This document shows, piece after piece, positions 8,387 to 17,193 of a stretch of 64,000 nucleotides of DNA (positions within the stretch are counted from its first letter, which is position 1; each line of letters starts with the position of its first letter). A program made the position numbers and the translations under genes. The stretch comes from Magnetococcus marinus MC-1. Lineage in GTDB: Bacteria; Pseudomonadota; Magnetococcia; Magnetococcales; Magnetococcaceae. The stretch covers positions 1,517,501 through 1,581,500 of the forward strand of contig NC_008576.1 of the NCBI RefSeq assembly GCF_000014865.1. The letters are read 5' to 3'. The notes under the pieces are model-generated. The model was not told where the DNA came from. It saw only the letters and a program-made list of their open reading frames with translations, and did not search any database.

Positions 8387-10353
8387 GTAACCGTTCAGAG
8401 ACCCCGATATCAAGCGGCTACTGGAGCCGGTAACGGTGGTACGGGGTTTCCATTTCTCCGTTCAGCAATTACCTTAGCAAGATAGTCCCAGGGGGACACG
8501 TTCCGCAATCGGCAAGTTTCGATGACGCTAGCCAGCACACCCAATACTTGGCTCCCTTCTGCCGTACGAGTTCCATGGCTGATCAAACGCGCGATGACCC
8601 AGTGGCGCAGCGCACGTTCAGCATCATTGTTTGTCAGTGGCAACCCCGGAGATCTCAAGGGTAGCCAGATGACATCCCAGTCATTGAGAAGCTCAACGGC
8701 AAGGCTGCGAACCTTTTCGGACGGGGGATAATCTCTGTACATTTTGCAGTATCCCTGGAAATCTTCCAAAATCGACGCGGCAGCAGGCGGATCCGATCCG
8801 TCTTTGACCTCTTCGACCATGTATTCCAGGACTTCCAATACCCTGGAGCCGAATCGCTTGGTCTCTTTATCCAGGCTTACCGACAACCCTTTGGCCTTCC
8901 GGATCAGATGTGCCCAGCAACGCAGCCGCTTTGAAAAAGTCCGGTAGTTCATGAGTCCGTCGCTCATCAGCCAGCCCGCGAATTCCTCGGTCAGGATATC
9001 CATGACCATTTGCCGTGTCCGAGGTCCCACACAAAACAAGACTGTATTGGCCGTCGCGAAAACCCAAAGCCACAAAGCTTGACCTTTTTGCTTCCAAGGC
9101 GTTTCGTCTACATGAGCCAGAGCAGAAGCACGAAGTTCAGCAATCAGTTCATCCTGAACAGGGTTGGCAGCCAGCCCGACTTCACGTATGCAATTGTCGA
9201 TGGTCCCGACACTCAACTCCAGGCCGAACCAATCGATTAAAAACTCCTGGACCTTGGAGCGAGACAACCGCATCCGTTTTGCGAGCGCAACAATGAAAGC
9301 TGCCAACATGGGGCCGACAATACGCCATTCACTCAAACTGGTTGCGGTTTTGCGTCCTGCAATCTCAAGTCGATCCCCTGTGCCGGGACCGGTACATGAA
9401 ATATGGCCGCATCTACAGGCAATTTCCCCAAAAAGGTGCTTGGTTCCCTCCATCCTCAATCCAGGCTGATCCGGGCCACCCCTTATCAGATCGATGGTCA
9501 CATAGCCGATTCGAGCTATAAATCGAGCATCCAAGGGAAGGGCAGCATCGCAGGCAGCACACGTTTCCGCTCGATGAACCACGGTACTCCGAATCGGAAT
9601 TGTTTGGGTACGGCCGAAGCCTTTGGCGCCGATCGGCTTCCCAGCCCTACCTTTCGGCTTCTCGCTTGAAGAATCCGGCTTGCCCTTTCCTGGAGCAGGG
9701 GGAGTAGAATTACCGGAAGGCCCTGGGGAATCATCTCCACCCTCATCATCGGCCCCCTTCTTTTTATCCGGCGAAGCGTCATCTTCATCCTCATCCAGAT
9801 GCGCTTCATCCTCCTCAACTGGAATTCCAAGGTACGCCGGACGACTGCTGGGCGGCTGGGAGCTGTTATCAGGTGTCCGGTTCAAACGCTCACGAGATTC
9901 CTTAAGATCCTCCAACATTTTCCGGCTGACGGCCAGCAATTCTGCAGACGATAGCGAGGAGAGATATTCCTCATCAATCTGGAGCAGGTCGTGATCCGAA
10001 AGCTTCATAGTTCGTGCGCCATATCATCGCCGGTGAATGAATCAACATGAACATGATAACACGAGTTTCCAGGAAGAGATTATTGAGCTTCTGCGCCCCA
10101 TTGGAGCCAGTGTAAAAATACGCTCGTCTCCGGGGTGGGCCCACAGCTGAAAACCCGCCACAATTCCCCCTCAAGGCTTTGATAGGCAAAATAGATCGGA
10201 TCGCACTCTCCTTTTGAAATTCCACGTTTTCGACGAAAATCGTGTCAAGGATATTCTTTGCCAAGATCAAACAAAATTGGTGCCAGCCCCAGCAGTTAAT
10301 TCCTTCTCAGACGGTGAACATCCTCACTGAACGAGGGGTCTCTGAACGGTTAC
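8387..10353 (-). mobile_element. IS66-family insertion sequence, tnpC-only (ISBst12-like) type
   Basis: 1,967-bp element. The left end 8387-8405 is GTAACCGTTCAGAGACCCC and the right end 10335-10353 is its exact reverse complement (19-bp perfect terminal repeats). The 8-bp flanking duplication is usual for IS66. It carries only the large transposase; tnpA and tnpB of classic IS66 are absent, as in the ISBst12 subgroup. Perfect ends, an exact duplication and an intact ORF imply recent, probably functional insertion. The 325 bp between the transposase start and the right end hold no supported gene. Confidence 0.95.
8410..10008 (-). CDS. tnpC: IS66-family transposase (TnpC)
   Basis: 532 residues. 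Order: N-terminal helical region (1-45), a low-complexity acidic/Pro/Gly linker (about 64-125), a zinc-finger-like region (CAACD near 150, CRCGHISC near 198-205), then the DDE catalytic domain. Recognisable IS66 segments are HVDETPWKQKG (Asp301), MSDGLMNYRTF (Asp350), RLRCWAHLIRKAK and NNDAERALRHWVIAR holding the likely Glu. A C-terminal IS66_C-like tail (VIETCRLRNVSPWDYL) closes it. No frameshift or stop is seen. Confidence 0.95.
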   Translation of the reverse strand: MKLSDHDLLQIDEEYLSSLSSAELLAVSRKMLEDLKESRERLNRTPDNSSQPPSSRPAYLGIPVEEDEAHLDEDEDDASPDKKKGADDEGGDDSPGPSGNSTPPAPGKGKPDSSSEKPKGRAGKPIGAKGFGRTQTIPIRSTVVHRAETCAACDAALPLDARFIARIGYVTIDLIRGGPDQPGLRMEGTKHLFGEIACRCGHISCTGPGTGDRLEIAGRKTATSLSEWRIVGPMLAAFIVALAKRMRLSRSKVQEFLIDWFGLELSVGTIDNCIREVGLAANPVQDELIAELRASALAHVDETPWKQKGQALWLWVFATANTVLFCVGPRTRQMVMDILTEEFAGWLMSDGLMNYRTFSKRLRCWAHLIRKAKGLSVSLDKETKRFGSRVLEVLEYMVEEVKDGSDPPAAASILEDFQGYCKMYRDYPPSEKVRSLAVELLNDWDVIWLPLRSPGLPLTNNDAERALRHWVIARLISHGTRTAEGSQVLGVLASVIETCRLRNVSPWDYLAKVIAERRNGNPVPPLPAPVAA

Positions 10354-10361
10354 GGTAGGTG
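10354..10361. repeat. Right target-site duplication of the IS66-family element
   Basis: GGTAGGTG immediately after the right terminal repeat, identical to 8379-8386. Confidence 0.93.
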
Positions 10362-10493
10362 GCAAAAAAACTGTCTTTCGGTCAAATGTTTATATCTAAT
10401 CAGAATGAACAGACTACAACCCAGATGAATTGGATTCAATAAATAACTGCTTCCAGGTTTCCTTATTCAGTACTCCTCTTTAACCGCAAGAGG

Positions 10494-10895
10494 TTACTTC
10501 ATTTTCCATTGTTCCCGCTGGCCTTCCCACTCAACCGGGAAAGGCCGGGCAAGGCTCTTCCACGTCATCTCATCAGGCTGCTTCCCGTTGAGAATGGTCT
10601 CCACGATATCCGGTGCCAAAAGGGTCAGGCGGAGCACCTTGGTGACATAGGAGTTGTCCAATTTTTCCCGTTCCGCCAGCATCCGTATCGAATCGACCTT
10701 TCCCGCCTCCAGTTCCCTCATCCATCGATATGCCTTGGCGACCAACTTTGCCAGGGTCTCATCACGCTGAAGCACCTTAGGAGCGGTATTCATTTCACTC
10801 GGTGCCTCGATACGTTTCCTGCCCCCACGTTTCCGGAAGTCCCCAGGAATGGTGATGGTGATAAATTTCCCGTCATGGCTCAATTCCGCATTCAT
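10494..10895 (-). CDS. HTH protein of the serine recombinase operon
   Basis: 133 residues. The centre (about 70-100) reads SIRMLAEREKLDNSYVTKVLRLTLLAPDIV, interrupted here only by description: a helix-turn-helix of ParB/KorB style in which the recognition helix contains NSYVTKVLRL. Small proteins of this kind commonly follow prophage serine recombinases. Its ATG overlaps the recombinase stop (ATGA), so the two are translationally coupled. It could be a recombination directionality factor or operon regulator; neither is shown. Confidence 0.75.
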   Translation of the reverse strand: MNAELSHDGKFITITIPGDFRKRGGRKRIEAPSEMNTAPKVLQRDETLAKLVAKAYRWMRELEAGKVDSIRMLAEREKLDNSYVTKVLRLTLLAPDIVETILNGKQPDEMTWKSLARPFPVEWEGQREQWKMK

Positions 10896-12217
10896 GCCGC
10901 TTTCCCCTTTTTGTTGCTAATATGGCTCAGCTCTTTTGCCAGGATGTCGAGGCCTTCAGCACGAAGACGTACCTTAAGCTCCTCCGGCGCGAGCTCGACC
11001 CGATCGACCAGTAGATTGATCAGTCGCTGCTGTTCTGCCGGGAACAGCTCCTCCCAAACAGGATCCAGGCGTTGCAACGCCTTAATGATCTCTGATTCCT
11101 GAAGGTCGGAGCCAATCTCTTTCCCTTCCCGCCAGATTTTTACCACCATTTCTGGTCGGTGCAGAATCTGTCGGACCTGCTGGACAACCAGGACTTCAAT
11201 GTCTCCAGCCGGAACTGCGCAGATCGGGCAGTTTTTGTAACCCGTTTTTGTCGCTGTTTGGCAGATGTAGTAACGGTATAGCTTTCCTTTCTTTCGAGAG
11301 TGACTGGGACTCATGGATCGGTCACAATGGGCACAGCGGATCAGGCCAGAAAGAAGAGCTACGCTCTGCCTGCGCCGACGTGGGGGCTGTTTTCGTTTAT
11401 TGGAGGCCAGCAGTGCCTGTGCCTTATCCCAAATTTCCCGCTCGATGATTGCATCATGCTCACCTGGATAGCTTTTGTCCCCAGAGGGGATCTCTCCCAG
11501 ATAGTGGCGATTTTTCAGTAGGCGGTAGAGGTACCCCTTGTCCATGGGGTTACCGTAGGTGCTTACCGCCCCCGCATGCGCCAATTCATCAACTAACTGG
11601 GTCACTGAGCCAATCTCAAGGTACCGCTCAAAAATGAACTGGACCGTCTTGGCATCCTTTTGAACCACGACAAGTTTGCGGTCCTTGACCCGGTACCCCA
11701 GCGGGACACGGCCACCCATCCATAATCCTTTGCGCTTGGAGGCAGCGAATTTATCCCGGATCCTCTCCGCCGTGACCTCCCGCTCGAACTGGGCGAAGGA
11801 GAGCAACATATTGAGGGTCAATCTTCCCATGGAGGTGGCCGTGTTGAAGGACTGGGTCACGCTGGTGAAGGTCACTTCATAGTTGTCGAAGCGTTCCACC
11901 AGCTTTGAAAAGTCCAGAAGTGACCGTGTCAGTCGGTCGATTTTATAAATCACCACCATGTCGATCTTGCCAGCCTCGATATCTGTCAGCAGGCGCTTTA
12001 GGCCAGGCCGCTCCAGGTTGCCACCCGAAAATCCACCATCGTCGTAGCGATCCGGGACCAAGTGCCAGCCTTCCGCCTTTTGGCTGGTGATAAAGGATTC
12101 ACAAGCTTCACGTTGGGCGTCGAGGCTGTTGAAATCCATCTCAAGCCCTTCATCGGTGCTTTTGCGGGTGTAGATGGCGCAACGCACTTTTGGCGTGATC
12201 TTCCTCTGAGTGCTCAT
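10892..12217 (-). CDS. Large serine recombinase (phage-type integrase/resolvase family)
   Basis: 441 residues. Resolvase catalytic domain 10-160 with nucleophile Ser20 in YTRKSTDEG and the YKIDRLTRSL and FEREVTAERIRDK segments; recombinase domain about 175-290; zinc-ribbon near 315-355 (CAHC and CPIC pairs); a short C-terminal region. It would cut and rejoin att sites through a phosphoserine intermediate and is the only integrase candidate seen for the prophage. Start at 12217 (GGGGGA upstream, ATGA overlap with the DUF2924 gene) rather than 12271. Confidence 0.92.
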   Translation of the reverse strand: MSTQRKITPKVRCAIYTRKSTDEGLEMDFNSLDAQREACESFITSQKAEGWHLVPDRYDDGGFSGGNLERPGLKRLLTDIEAGKIDMVVIYKIDRLTRSLLDFSKLVERFDNYEVTFTSVTQSFNTATSMGRLTLNMLLSFAQFEREVTAERIRDKFAASKRKGLWMGGRVPLGYRVKDRKLVVVQKDAKTVQFIFERYLEIGSVTQLVDELAHAGAVSTYGNPMDKGYLYRLLKNRHYLGEIPSGDKSYPGEHDAIIEREIWDKAQALLASNKRKQPPRRRRQSVALLSGLIRCAHCDRSMSPSHSRKKGKLYRYYICQTATKTGYKNCPICAVPAGDIEVLVVQQVRQILHRPEMVVKIWREGKEIGSDLQESEIIKALQRLDPVWEELFPAEQQRLINLLVDRVELAPEELKVRLRAEGLDILAKELSHISNKKGKAA

Positions 12218-12654
12218 TGCGTCGTCCCCCGTTTCTGCTTGCGGAGCCCCCAAAACACATGGCCATTCCATCGGGATCCGGTGATGAAGTTGGCCACTGC
12301 CGTAAGGCTTTTGAATCGGCGACCGCCGTATTCAAATCCATCCTCCAATACGGTGCAGACGTGATCCTCTCCCTTCCACTCCCTGATGAGGCGTGTTCCG
12401 GGCAATACCTGCTCCTTGGTCGGCTTCCTCTCTTGCTCGGCCTCGGCATCCAACGCCTCAAGGCGCTTCTTGGTCTCCTGTGACATGCCACCGTACGCCA
12501 GTTCCTGAAGCCTGTAGGCCAGTCGTTTGACCAGGAATGATCTGTTGAACGGTGGTGGTTCGCTGTCGTGGTACTCGATCCACATTGCCCTCAACTTCGG
12601 CGTGCTGAGCTCCGGCAATACAGCAACTTTTTTCATCAATTCAAAGTGTTTCAT
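12214..12654 (-). CDS. DUF2924 family protein
   Basis: 146 residues. The C-terminal half holds the DUF2924 core: LPGTRLIREWKGEDHVCTV, then EDGFEYGGRRFKSLTAVA and ITGSRWNGHVFWGL, which looks like a small winged or SH3-like DNA-associated module. The family regularly precedes serine recombinases in proteobacterial prophages. AGGAG at the right distance supports the ATG at 12654. A role as recombination accessory is inferred from context only. Confidence 0.85.
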   Translation of the reverse strand: MKHFELMKKVAVLPELSTPKLRAMWIEYHDSEPPPFNRSFLVKRLAYRLQELAYGGMSQETKKRLEALDAEAEQERKPTKEQVLPGTRLIREWKGEDHVCTVLEDGFEYGGRRFKSLTAVANFITGSRWNGHVFWGLRKQKRGTTQ

Positions 12655-12663
12655 GGTCGTCTC

Positions 12664-12858
12664 CTATGGTGTTTTCCGACCATGAAGGCGTATGGTTGCC
12701 GAGTTATCCAGTGGAATCTTCTCGGATTTTTTCTTTTCTTTGAAACGGGTAATTCCGGTGGCCAGGATACTGGCGACCTCCCTCAACCGATCCTCGGCAC
12801 TCATCAGAGTTGGCGACAAGGGACGAGGAGTTTTTCTGCGTCGCTTGGAATTGAGCAT
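12664..12858 (-). CDS. Small basic protein, first gene of recombinase operon
   Basis: 64 residues, Lys/Arg-rich at both ends with a helical centre (AEDRLREVASILATGITR). It ends 9 bp before the DUF2924 start, in the same direction. Similar small proteins are often found at this place in recombinase/DUF2924 operons. Function unknown. Confidence 0.6.
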   Translation of the reverse strand: MLNSKRRRKTPRPLSPTLMSAEDRLREVASILATGITRFKEKKKSEKIPLDNSATIRLHGRKTP

Positions 12859-13552
12859 AGGGTGTGACCTCTGATTAAAGGGAAATCAGTGGCTCACGAT
12901 CACACCCTCCTACATCTCAAAAACCGGGCCAGCGCAGTTGTCTTGATTTTCGGCCCTCAGGCGACGATTTCAGGCTCTCATCCGCGCCAAATCGCTCAAA
13001 TCCGCCCTTGCGTGCCACGCCGTTCCTCTCAGATCCAAAGCCGATGGCACGCATAGCTGGACAGATAAACTAAAATGAAACATAAGGTTGCAAAGACAGA
13101 CATCCTTGCGTGCCATCCCATGGCGTTGCGTGCCACCAACTGGAACCCTATTCCCGTGGCACGCAAACACCCTATGAAATCCATGATTTATCATTTGTTC
13201 TCATACAGATAGGCGCTCTGACCGGTCTCCCAGTTGCGGGCCATAGCGTTCCACCTTGCGTGCCATATCGTTCCATTTTGCACGTTTTGCGTTCCATTCT
13301 GCTCAATCTGCGTTCCATTTCCCCGTTTTGCGTTTCACTTCTCCGATTTTGCGTTCCGTTTTGATCGATCCAAAGACAAACCATGTAACGCCTCTTCTCA
13401 CCCCCCGTAACAGAGCAGAGAAAAGGATCTCTAAAGCATGTTTTTAAACGATAAAATATGTTTGGCATTACGGTTGCGCTATAGGCTTTCAAACCCGGCA
13501 CACGATCACAAACTATTCGGGCATTAAGAACACAGCATGAGTAGGAACGGAA
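12859..13552. promoter_or_regulatory. Non-coding control region between leftward and rightward phage operons
   Basis: 694 bp with no supported gene. It separates the leftward recombinase operon from the rightward early operon and contains the repeated octamer GCGTKCCA. Frames crossing it on the minus strand (for example 13172-13855) are shadows of the repeats and of the 112-aa gene. It is the natural place for early promoters, an operator cluster or a replication origin. Confidence 0.7.
13008..13358. repeat. GCGTKCCA repeat array (iteron- or operator-like)
   Basis: GCGTGCCA occurs at 13010, 13108, 13128 and 13258 and in reverse at 13045-13052 and 13157-13164. A linked series starts at 13246 (GCGTTCCA), 13268 (TCGTTCCA), 13289 and 13310 (GCGTTCCA), 13330 (GCGTTTCA) and 13351 (GCGTTCCG), at steps of 22, 21, 21, 20 and 21 bp. 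That is two helical turns per step, placing every copy on one face of the DNA. Confidence 0.85.
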
Positions 13553-13891
13553 ATGACTCTGAATACGAACAGCAACCGAGAAAATGCTGCCCCTGAGATG
13601 GGGCTTTGGGCCGCCGTCCTGAACCAGGCGATGAAAGACGCCAAGGCCCTGATCAAGAAGGTCCAGCAAGAGCCTAGCCTGAGGGAAAGCCCGCTCTTCC
13701 GGGCCGACGTACGCCACATGACGCGGTACTTCCGTAGCAAAGCTACAGGCCCAGGCAGCTTCATTTTCATCTGTGACCTTCTGGGCATGAACCACGAACA
13801 GGCCGCCCAGCAGATTGAACAGCATTATCTCCGGCATCTTCAGCCGGTTCAGCAACGCACCACTTCACGCTACGAGGCACTGGCCAGCTGA
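13553..13891 (+). CDS. Phage early protein, unknown function
   Basis: 112 residues, first gene of the rightward early operon, with AGGAACGGAA before the ATG. Mostly helical and charged; the middle (SPLFRADVRHMTRYFRS) and LLGMNHEQAAQQIEQHY segments suggest a small folded domain, but I do not recognise a family. Being first after the repeat array makes a regulatory job possible; that is inference. Confidence 0.65.
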   Translation: MTLNTNSNRENAAPEMGLWAAVLNQAMKDAKALIKKVQQEPSLRESPLFRADVRHMTRYFRSKATGPGSFIFICDLLGMNHEQAAQQIEQHYLRHLQPVQQRTTSRYEALAS

Positions 13892-13904
13892 AGTGGGCAC
13901 CGAT

Positions 13905-13962
13905 CCGCACGTCTAGGGTGCATGGCCCGAAAAGCCCGATTCCTGGCGGGCCTGACGTGCGG
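13905..13962 (+). promoter_or_regulatory. Leader stem-loop before the DGQHR gene
   Basis: CCGCACGTC (13905-13913) pairs with GACGTGCGG (13954-13962), enclosing a smaller GCCCG/CGGGC stem. TCTTTCCC follows. It occupies the 107-bp gap between two co-directional genes and could be an attenuator or partial terminator. Confidence 0.45.
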
Positions 13963-13998
13963 TCTTTCCCAGGACTCTTCATCAGGAGGAAGAGAACC

Positions 13999-14964
13999 AT
14001 GAGCATCGAGAATCGCAGCACGACCCTGACCAGCAACGACGAGCAGTCGTTCTACAACGCTTACTACAAACTGGAGTGCGTCGATCCCGCATCCGACCAA
14101 CTCGACCAGGCACCCGGCATCGATTTCTGGCCCGATGATATCTCGGCCTGTGTCATGAACATCACCCCGTCTCTGGCCCACCAGTGGCTCGAGAGAAACA
14201 TCAAGAATCGCAGCCTCAAAAGACGCCATATCCAGGAGCTGGTCTCCGTTCTGGAGAATGGTCACTGGCGGCTCAATGGTGAATCCATCTGCTTCTCCAG
14301 GCATGGCGAATTGCTCGACGGCCAGCACCGCCTTCATGCCATCGCGAAAAGCGGTGTGGCTGCCGCCGCCATCGTGGTTTTCGGCGTCGACAACGAGGTC
14401 ATGCGCACCTACGACCAGGGCTCCAAGCGCACCACCGCCGACCACCTGAACATCAACGGGGAAAAGAACTACGTCTCCCTCGGAGCCACCCTTCGGCTGC
14501 TGTTCATGTGGAAAACCCACCAGTTCCATAAGGAAGGGCCTAAATTCACGCCCGACCAGGAGACCCTGGAGAATCTGCTTACCCAGCACCCATCGGTCAG
14601 AGATAGCGTCCCCATCGCGAAAAAGAGCGGCCGCTTCATCAACGTGACTAATGGAGCAGCTCTGCACTTTCTCTTTCGCCAGACCAAGATCGTGATGAAT
14701 GGGGACAGATCCCTCGCAGCCGACCACTTTTTTGAAAAGCTCGCCAGCGGCGAAAACATCACCAAGCAGGATCCAGTTTACCGCCTGCGAGAAGCTCTCT
14801 TGCTCAACCAGACCAGCAAGAAGCTGAATTCGGTCCAGACCCGCGCCATGACCATCAAGGCATGGAATCTCTTCTCCCAGAACCGTAGACGCGGTCGCAT
14901 TCATTGGGACCCGACCGAAGAACCCTTCCCCAAGATCCATGGACTGGCTGAGGAGGCCGAATAA
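13999..14964 (+). CDS. ParB-like phage protein with DGQHR motif
   Basis: 321 residues. The segment GESICFSRHGELLDGQHRLHAI (about 93-113, shown here as key residues Gly, Asp-Gly-Gln-His-Arg) is the ParB/sulfiredoxin-like DGQHR nucleotide-binding signature, followed by a long helical region. Relatives occur in phage early operons without a settled role. AGGAGGAAGAG precedes the ATG at 13999. The stop overlaps the next start (TAATG). Confidence 0.7.
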   Translation: MSIENRSTTLTSNDEQSFYNAYYKLECVDPASDQLDQAPGIDFWPDDISACVMNITPSLAHQWLERNIKNRSLKRRHIQELVSVLENGHWRLNGESICFSRHGELLDGQHRLHAIAKSGVAAAAIVVFGVDNEVMRTYDQGSKRTTADHLNINGEKNYVSLGATLRLLFMWKTHQFHKEGPKFTPDQETLENLLTQHPSVRDSVPIAKKSGRFINVTNGAALHFLFRQTKIVMNGDRSLAADHFFEKLASGENITKQDPVYRLREALLLNQTSKKLNSVQTRAMTIKAWNLFSQNRRRGRIHWDPTEEPFPKIHGLAEEAE

Positions 14965-15797
14965 TGAACGCCGTCACCCCATTCAATTACGACACCCTGA
15001 TCAAACCCATGATCGAGGTGGCCAAACCTGCAGCTGAGCGGATCCGTCTCAGGATGCGCCGCACTGCCGAAGACATCATTGCCATAGGTCAAGACCTGGC
15101 CCGGGTAAAGAGAGCGATTCCTCACGGGAGCTTTGGTCCCTGGATCCAGGCGGAGTTTGAAATGACCGAGAGGACCGCCCTGCGGTTCATTCAAGTGGCC
15201 GAACGATTCCATGGCAAATCCGACATTATGTCGGATTTCAACCCCACGGTCCTCTACCAACTCGCTGCCCCCTCCACCCCAGATGAGGTCGTAGGCATGG
15301 CTGTTGAGGCTGCCGATTCCGGTGAGCTTGTAACCGCCGAGGACGTGAAGAATTGGAAGGATGAAATTCGCCAACTCAAACAGAAGCACCAGGAAAAACA
15401 AGCGGATTTCAAAACCCAAGTGGCCACCTTGGAGCTCGACCTGAAGAACCGCTCAACCAGAAATGCCGAGTTGACCAAAGAGCTTCAATCGGCCCGTAAA
15501 GAGCGGGACACCCTGCACAACGACCTGGAACAACTGAAACAAGAAAGTGACCGCAAGGGACCTGAGGACATCTACGTGGAGCTGAAGCCGGCCCATCAAC
15601 TGGAGCATGTCCCGGTCCTGCCCAAGGCAACCCTCATGGCCTTGTTGGGTGAGATGGAATTAGCCCTGACAGCTAAACATTCCGTTTTCCACATTAACGA
15701 TCTGAAACCGATCCAGACCAGCCTGCGCAGCATCCTTCAAACGGTTGAAAACGCGATGCTCAACGCAGATTACGGCATCACTGAAGAGGAGAAATGA
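14964..15797 (+). CDS. DUF3102 family phage protein with coiled coil
   Basis: 277 residues. The N-terminal ~120 match the DUF3102 pattern (DIIAIGQDLARVKRAIPHG, GPWIQAEFEMTERTALRFI), probably helical and DNA-associated. Residues about 130-205 form a strong charged coiled coil. A 23-bp palindrome lies inside the gene, coding KSDIMSD at about residue 86. Function unknown. Confidence 0.75.
   Translation: MNAVTPFNYDTLIKPMIEVAKPAAERIRLRMRRTAEDIIAIGQDLARVKRAIPHGSFGPWIQAEFEMTERTALRFIQVAERFHGKSDIMSDFNPTVLYQLAAPSTPDEVVGMAVEAADSGELVTAEDVKNWKDEIRQLKQKHQEKQADFKTQVATLELDLKNRSTRNAELTKELQSARKERDTLHNDLEQLKQESDRKGPEDIYVELKPAHQLEHVPVLPKATLMALLGEMELALTAKHSVFHINDLKPIQTSLRSILQTVENAMLNADYGITEEEK
15216..15238. repeat. 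23-bp palindrome, copy 1
   Basis: Arms AAATCCGACAT and ATGTCGGATTT around a central T. The same sequence with a central A is at 37356-37378 in the protease/scaffold gene. Confidence 0.9.
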
Positions 15798-16294
15798 CCA
15801 TGAATACAGAATCCGTCATCAACCTAGAAGACCTGCGGCAGATGGCCATGGGTGATGTGGCTGCTCTTGATGCGCCCACCCTTGCCCGACTGCAGTATGA
15901 AGCCGCCGAGTCCATGAACAGGGCCAAGTTGGTCAAGGAACTTCTGGACGGCGTGCTCAGCCGCAAATACGCCGACAAGGCAGCCCTGATGCGCACGGAA
16001 GCCGGGAAGGATTTCGGCACCGTACGCTTCAGCGATGGCGACGTGCAGGTGGTTGCCGACCTACCCAAACGCCCTCACTGGGATCAGAAGCGCCTTTCAG
16101 ATTTGTTTGACCGGATCCGCAAGGCGGGTGAAGACCCTCAAGAATACATGGATGTTGATTATAAAGTACCGGAATCCAAGTTCAAAGCCTGGCCTTCCCA
16201 GATTCGCAGCGCTTTTGAAGGGGCACGCACCGTCAAGGCTGGCAAGCCCACCTTCAAACTGTCGGTGAAGGATGAGCAGGAGATCGCGGCATGA
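15794..16294 (+). CDS. Phage early protein, unknown function
   Basis: 166 residues, overlapping both neighbours by 4 bp. The N-terminal half is helical (LARLQYEAAESMNRAKLVKEL), and the C-terminal half holds GTVRFSDGDVQVVADLPKRP with Trp and Tyr residues. It always appears coupled here to the annealing ATPase, so a recombination accessory role is plausible. I do not recognise a named family. A second ATG two codons in is an alternative start. Confidence 0.65.
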   Translation: MTMNTESVINLEDLRQMAMGDVAALDAPTLARLQYEAAESMNRAKLVKELLDGVLSRKYADKAALMRTEAGKDFGTVRFSDGDVQVVADLPKRPHWDQKRLSDLFDRIRKAGEDPQEYMDVDYKVPESKFKAWPSQIRSAFEGARTVKAGKPTFKLSVKDEQEIAA

Positions 16295-17193
16295 GCGGGC
16301 TCCCCATCATTAGCGCCGACCAGCGCATGGCGGAGCAACGGGGCATCAAGGGGGTAATTCTGGGCCCCAGCGGCATCGGCAAGACCTCGCTGCTATGGTC
16401 CGTCGATCCAAGTTCCACCCTGTTTTTTGACCTAGAGGCCGGAGACCTGGCCGTGGAGGGGTGGCCCGGGGATACCATCCGCCCACGCACCTGGGACGAG
16501 TGCCGCGACATCGCGGTGTTCATTGGCGGCCCCAACCCCGCGCTGAGGGATGATCAGCACTACAGCCAAGCGCACTACGACGCTGTTTTACAGAAGTATG
16601 GCGACCCCGGGGTCATGGCCAAGTATCAGAGCATCTTTGTGGACAGCATCACCGTGGCTGGACGGCTCTGCTTCCAATGGTGCAAGGGACAGCCTCAAGC
16701 TTTTTCGGAGAAGACCGGCAAACCAGATCTGCGGGGCGCTTACGGTCTACATGGTCAGGAGATGATCGCCTGGATCACCCATCTCCAGCACACCCGGGGC
16801 AAGAACGTTTGGTTCGTCGGTATCCTCGATGAGAAGACCGACGACTTCAACCGGCACTACTACACCGCTCAGATCGAGGGTTCTAAAACCGGCCTGGAGT
16901 TGCCCGGCATTGTTGACCAGGTCATCAGCATGGTGGAGATCAAACCCGAGGAAGGCCCGTCCTATCGTGCCTTCGTTTGCCAGACTATCAACCCTTGGAA
17001 CTATCCCGCCAAGGACCGGAGCGGTCGCCTGGCCATGGTGGAGGAGCCCCACCTGGGCCGACTCATGGAGAAGATTCACCAACCAGTAAAATCGGCAGCG
17101 GAAAGGCTGCGCTTCGCCCGCCCTGAGAAAGTGACCGAAGCCGCCCCCGCCGCCGATACCCCCGTCACCACAGAAATGACCACAGGAGCATGA
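16291..17193 (+). CDS. Sak4-like RecA-fold ATPase (phage single-strand annealing/recombination)
   Basis: 300 residues. Walker A GPSGIGKTSLLW (about 25-36), Walker B-like YQSIFVDSIT (about 113-122) and an FFDLEAGD strand match the phage nucleotide-binding family that includes Sak4, a reduced RecA paralogue that anneals ssDNA with help from its cognate SSB. The next gene encodes an SSB-like protein, supporting this. ATGA overlaps on both sides indicate tight coupling. Sak4 versus generic phage AAA ATPase is an inference. Confidence 0.78.
   Translation: MSGLPIISADQRMAEQRGIKGVILGPSGIGKTSLLWSVDPSSTLFFDLEAGDLAVEGWPGDTIRPRTWDECRDIAVFIGGPNPALRDDQHYSQAHYDAVLQKYGDPGVMAKYQSIFVDSITVAGRLCFQWCKGQPQAFSEKTGKPDLRGAYGLHGQEMIAWITHLQHTRGKNVWFVGILDEKTDDFNRHYYTAQIEGSKTGLELPGIVDQVISMVEIKPEEGPSYRAFVCQTINPWNYPAKDRSGRLAMVEEPHLGRLMEKIHQPVKSAAERLRFARPEKVTEAAPAADTPVTTEMTTGA

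Noticed and set aside
9974-10270. 98-codon minus-strand frame inside the IS element
   Set aside because: It overlaps the transposase start, has no ribosome site and looks unlike TnpA or TnpB; the subgroup has only the transposase.
13246-13358. CRISPR-like look of short regular repeats
   Set aside because: Units are about 8 bp and degenerate with 12-13 bp between; no 25-40 bp repeats and no cas genes.
13172-13855. 227-codon minus-strand frame across the repeat array
   Set aside because: It runs through the phased repeats and is antisense to the 112-aa gene, which has a proper ribosome site; no family resemblance.
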